DNA from: Rhyzopertha dominica
Taxonomy: Eukaryota; Arthropoda; Insecta; Coleoptera; Bostrichidae
Direction: 5' to 3'
Length of the DNA stretch: 64,000 nucleotides
Assembly (NCBI GenBank): GCA_025024175.1
Contig: QCXZ01000138.1
Location: forward strand, 248,002-312,001
The notes under the pieces were generated by a model. The model was not told the DNA's origin. It ran no database searches and saw only the letters and a list, made by a program, of their open reading frames with translations. Made by a program: the position numbers and the translations under genes. Below, piece after piece: positions 62,770-64,000 of this stretch. Within the stretch, counting starts at the first letter, position 1. The number at the start of each line of letters is the position of its first letter.

Positions 62770-63560
62770 TTCCAGAAGCATCTACATAGATGCAGTAGGT
62801 ATCGTTCTCATAGGACAGCTTATCATAAGACAGCCTAGCCGTTGAATCTGTCCTAACGCCGTACTGATACTGTGTTCCGCAGTGTAGTGCCACCATACTA
62901 GGCCGACGTATGTGATAAGAGGTCTCGCCACAGTTGTGTACAGCCAGTGCGCGGCGACCTGTGGTTTAAGTCCCTGTTTCCCCATGTTACGTTTTGCAAA
63001 GAAGGCCATCGAACAGACCCCTGTTTGTCTTTATTTGTGAAGACTAAGAGTTCCATCTTTGCCGGAATAACCGACAAGCTTCTCTATCCACATTATCTGC
63101 TGATCCTGTTTAAAACGATTTGCATCAGTTCTGAAACCGGCCCCAGAAATTTACCTGAGCTAGCAATGCACATCTGCATAAGCCTGCGCATAGTATCCAT
63201 TTTTGTTAAGGTCAACAACGATGGCGTCTACGATGAGAGACCACAAGAGGAAAAGATAATAACCCTCTTTGCGGACAGCCTCGTACAGTTTCTCTAGTTC
63301 CCTGTAAGCTAGCTCCAAGCGACAATAACGGAGCATCGACTCGATCCATTTTGCTGTGGCTCGATTAGTGCCTCTGATTGCCACCGCAGAACAAAGAGCA
63401 TCAAATGAAGGATTGTTGAAGGCTCTTTCAATATCCAAAAAGGCAGTTAGAGCCTATTACTTTTTAGATAGAACATCCTCAGCCCGGCAGGTGAACTAAT
63501 GGAGTGCTGTTTCTGTAGACATGCCTGAAGCACTGAAGATGGTACCAGTTACGAGGGGCA
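62770..63560 (-). mobile_element. R1/Jockey-type LINE reverse transcriptase, decayed
   Basis: Reading the minus strand from 63560: STETALH, RAEDVLS, LTAFLDIERAFNNPSFDAL, RYCRLELAYRELEKLYEAVR, LLWSLIVDAIVVDLNKNGY and AQAYADVHC (the catalytic YADD is now YADV). After a lost section follow GLKPQVAAHWLYTTVARPLI, TYVGLVWWHYTAEH and IQRLGCLMI (63009-62782). This is the order of a Jockey/R1-clade reverse transcriptase with its C-terminal region. Stops, frameshifts and the altered active site make it dead. The frame at 63549-63737 may be a further, unrecognisable piece. Confidence 0.8.
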
Positions 63561-64000
63561 AAATTTCTGCGTTACAGTAGCGAAAGCTATGGCATAACAG
63601 TCCGGAAACTTCGACAAGTTCACCTGACTGTACCTTAGCTTCAGTAAGAGGGCCCACAGGGAAGCGCCTGGTAGCCCGGTGGGCCAGCTCGCGCCTGCTT
63701 GAAATACTTTTTTCTCTGGAATAAAAATACTTGTCATATCAAGTAGCTGCGATTATCAGTGCTTAGTACTTGATATTTAAAGTACTTACGTTAAGTATTT
63801 TGCCCAGTCTCGGTTCAAGACGCTATGACTACGGAGATCAGAAAATACACATGATCACGTCAAGAAATGTATGAATGTAAAAATTGTTACGTCACATTTC
63901 CCATTTAGTGGTTTAACTGTAGTATAATGACCGAAAGCTTTGGCTACTTTCTGCTACAATAACATAATAAGAATTCATATACTGTCAGTGTCCGTAATAC

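Overview
The window looks like a stretch of AT-rich insect nuclear DNA. Genes have introns with GT/AG borders, intergenic DNA is long, and there are many decayed transposable elements of insect type (BEL/Pao, Penelope-like, R1/Jockey-like LINEs, Tc1/mariner). The transposase and LINE fragments recall beetle elements, but I would not name an order with confidence. Scattered single Ns and one run of exactly 100 Ns show a draft scaffold.

Layout. 1.0-2.5 kb: an intact minus-strand gene of unknown family (489 aa, Cys-rich, two coiled coils, LC8-type KxTQT motifs). 5.1-8.5 kb: the heparan sulfate D-glucuronyl C5-epimerase gene (Hsepi), two coding exons on the minus strand plus a likely 5'UTR exon near 8.95 kb. 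10.0-10.5 kb: a LINE gag fragment. 11.5-20.2 kb and 23.0-31.7 kb: two nearly identical copies of one segment. Each holds a truncated LINE, a BEL/Pao protease remnant, a GC-rich block and a two-exon CIDE-N gene (Drep2-like), plus its intron and 3' flank. Between them lie the 100-N gap, a Penelope-like fragment with a hammerhead-like motif, and a broken BEL/Pao polymerase.

The first copy stops exactly at the gap. Beyond the LINE the two copies differ almost only by 1-base indels, and each copy breaks the Drep2-like reading frame in a different exon. The simplest reading is two overlapping contigs or haplotigs placed end to end, so that there is one Drep2-like gene, not two.

31.7-56 kb is gene-poor. 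It holds mariner and Tc1 transposase remnants, MITEs (one surrounding a tRNA-like sequence), a 39-bp minisatellite, GC-rich blocks, and a cluster of palindromic motifs next to an acidic ORF. 56.2-62.3 kb holds the first two exons of a plus-strand gene for a secreted or membrane protein; its remainder lies outside or was not recognised. The window ends with a minus-strand LINE reverse-transcriptase remnant at 62.8-63.6 kb.

No operon-like cooperation is expected. Hsepi acts in the Golgi on heparan sulfate. Drep2-like proteins bind other CIDE-N proteins of the DNA-fragmentation-factor family.
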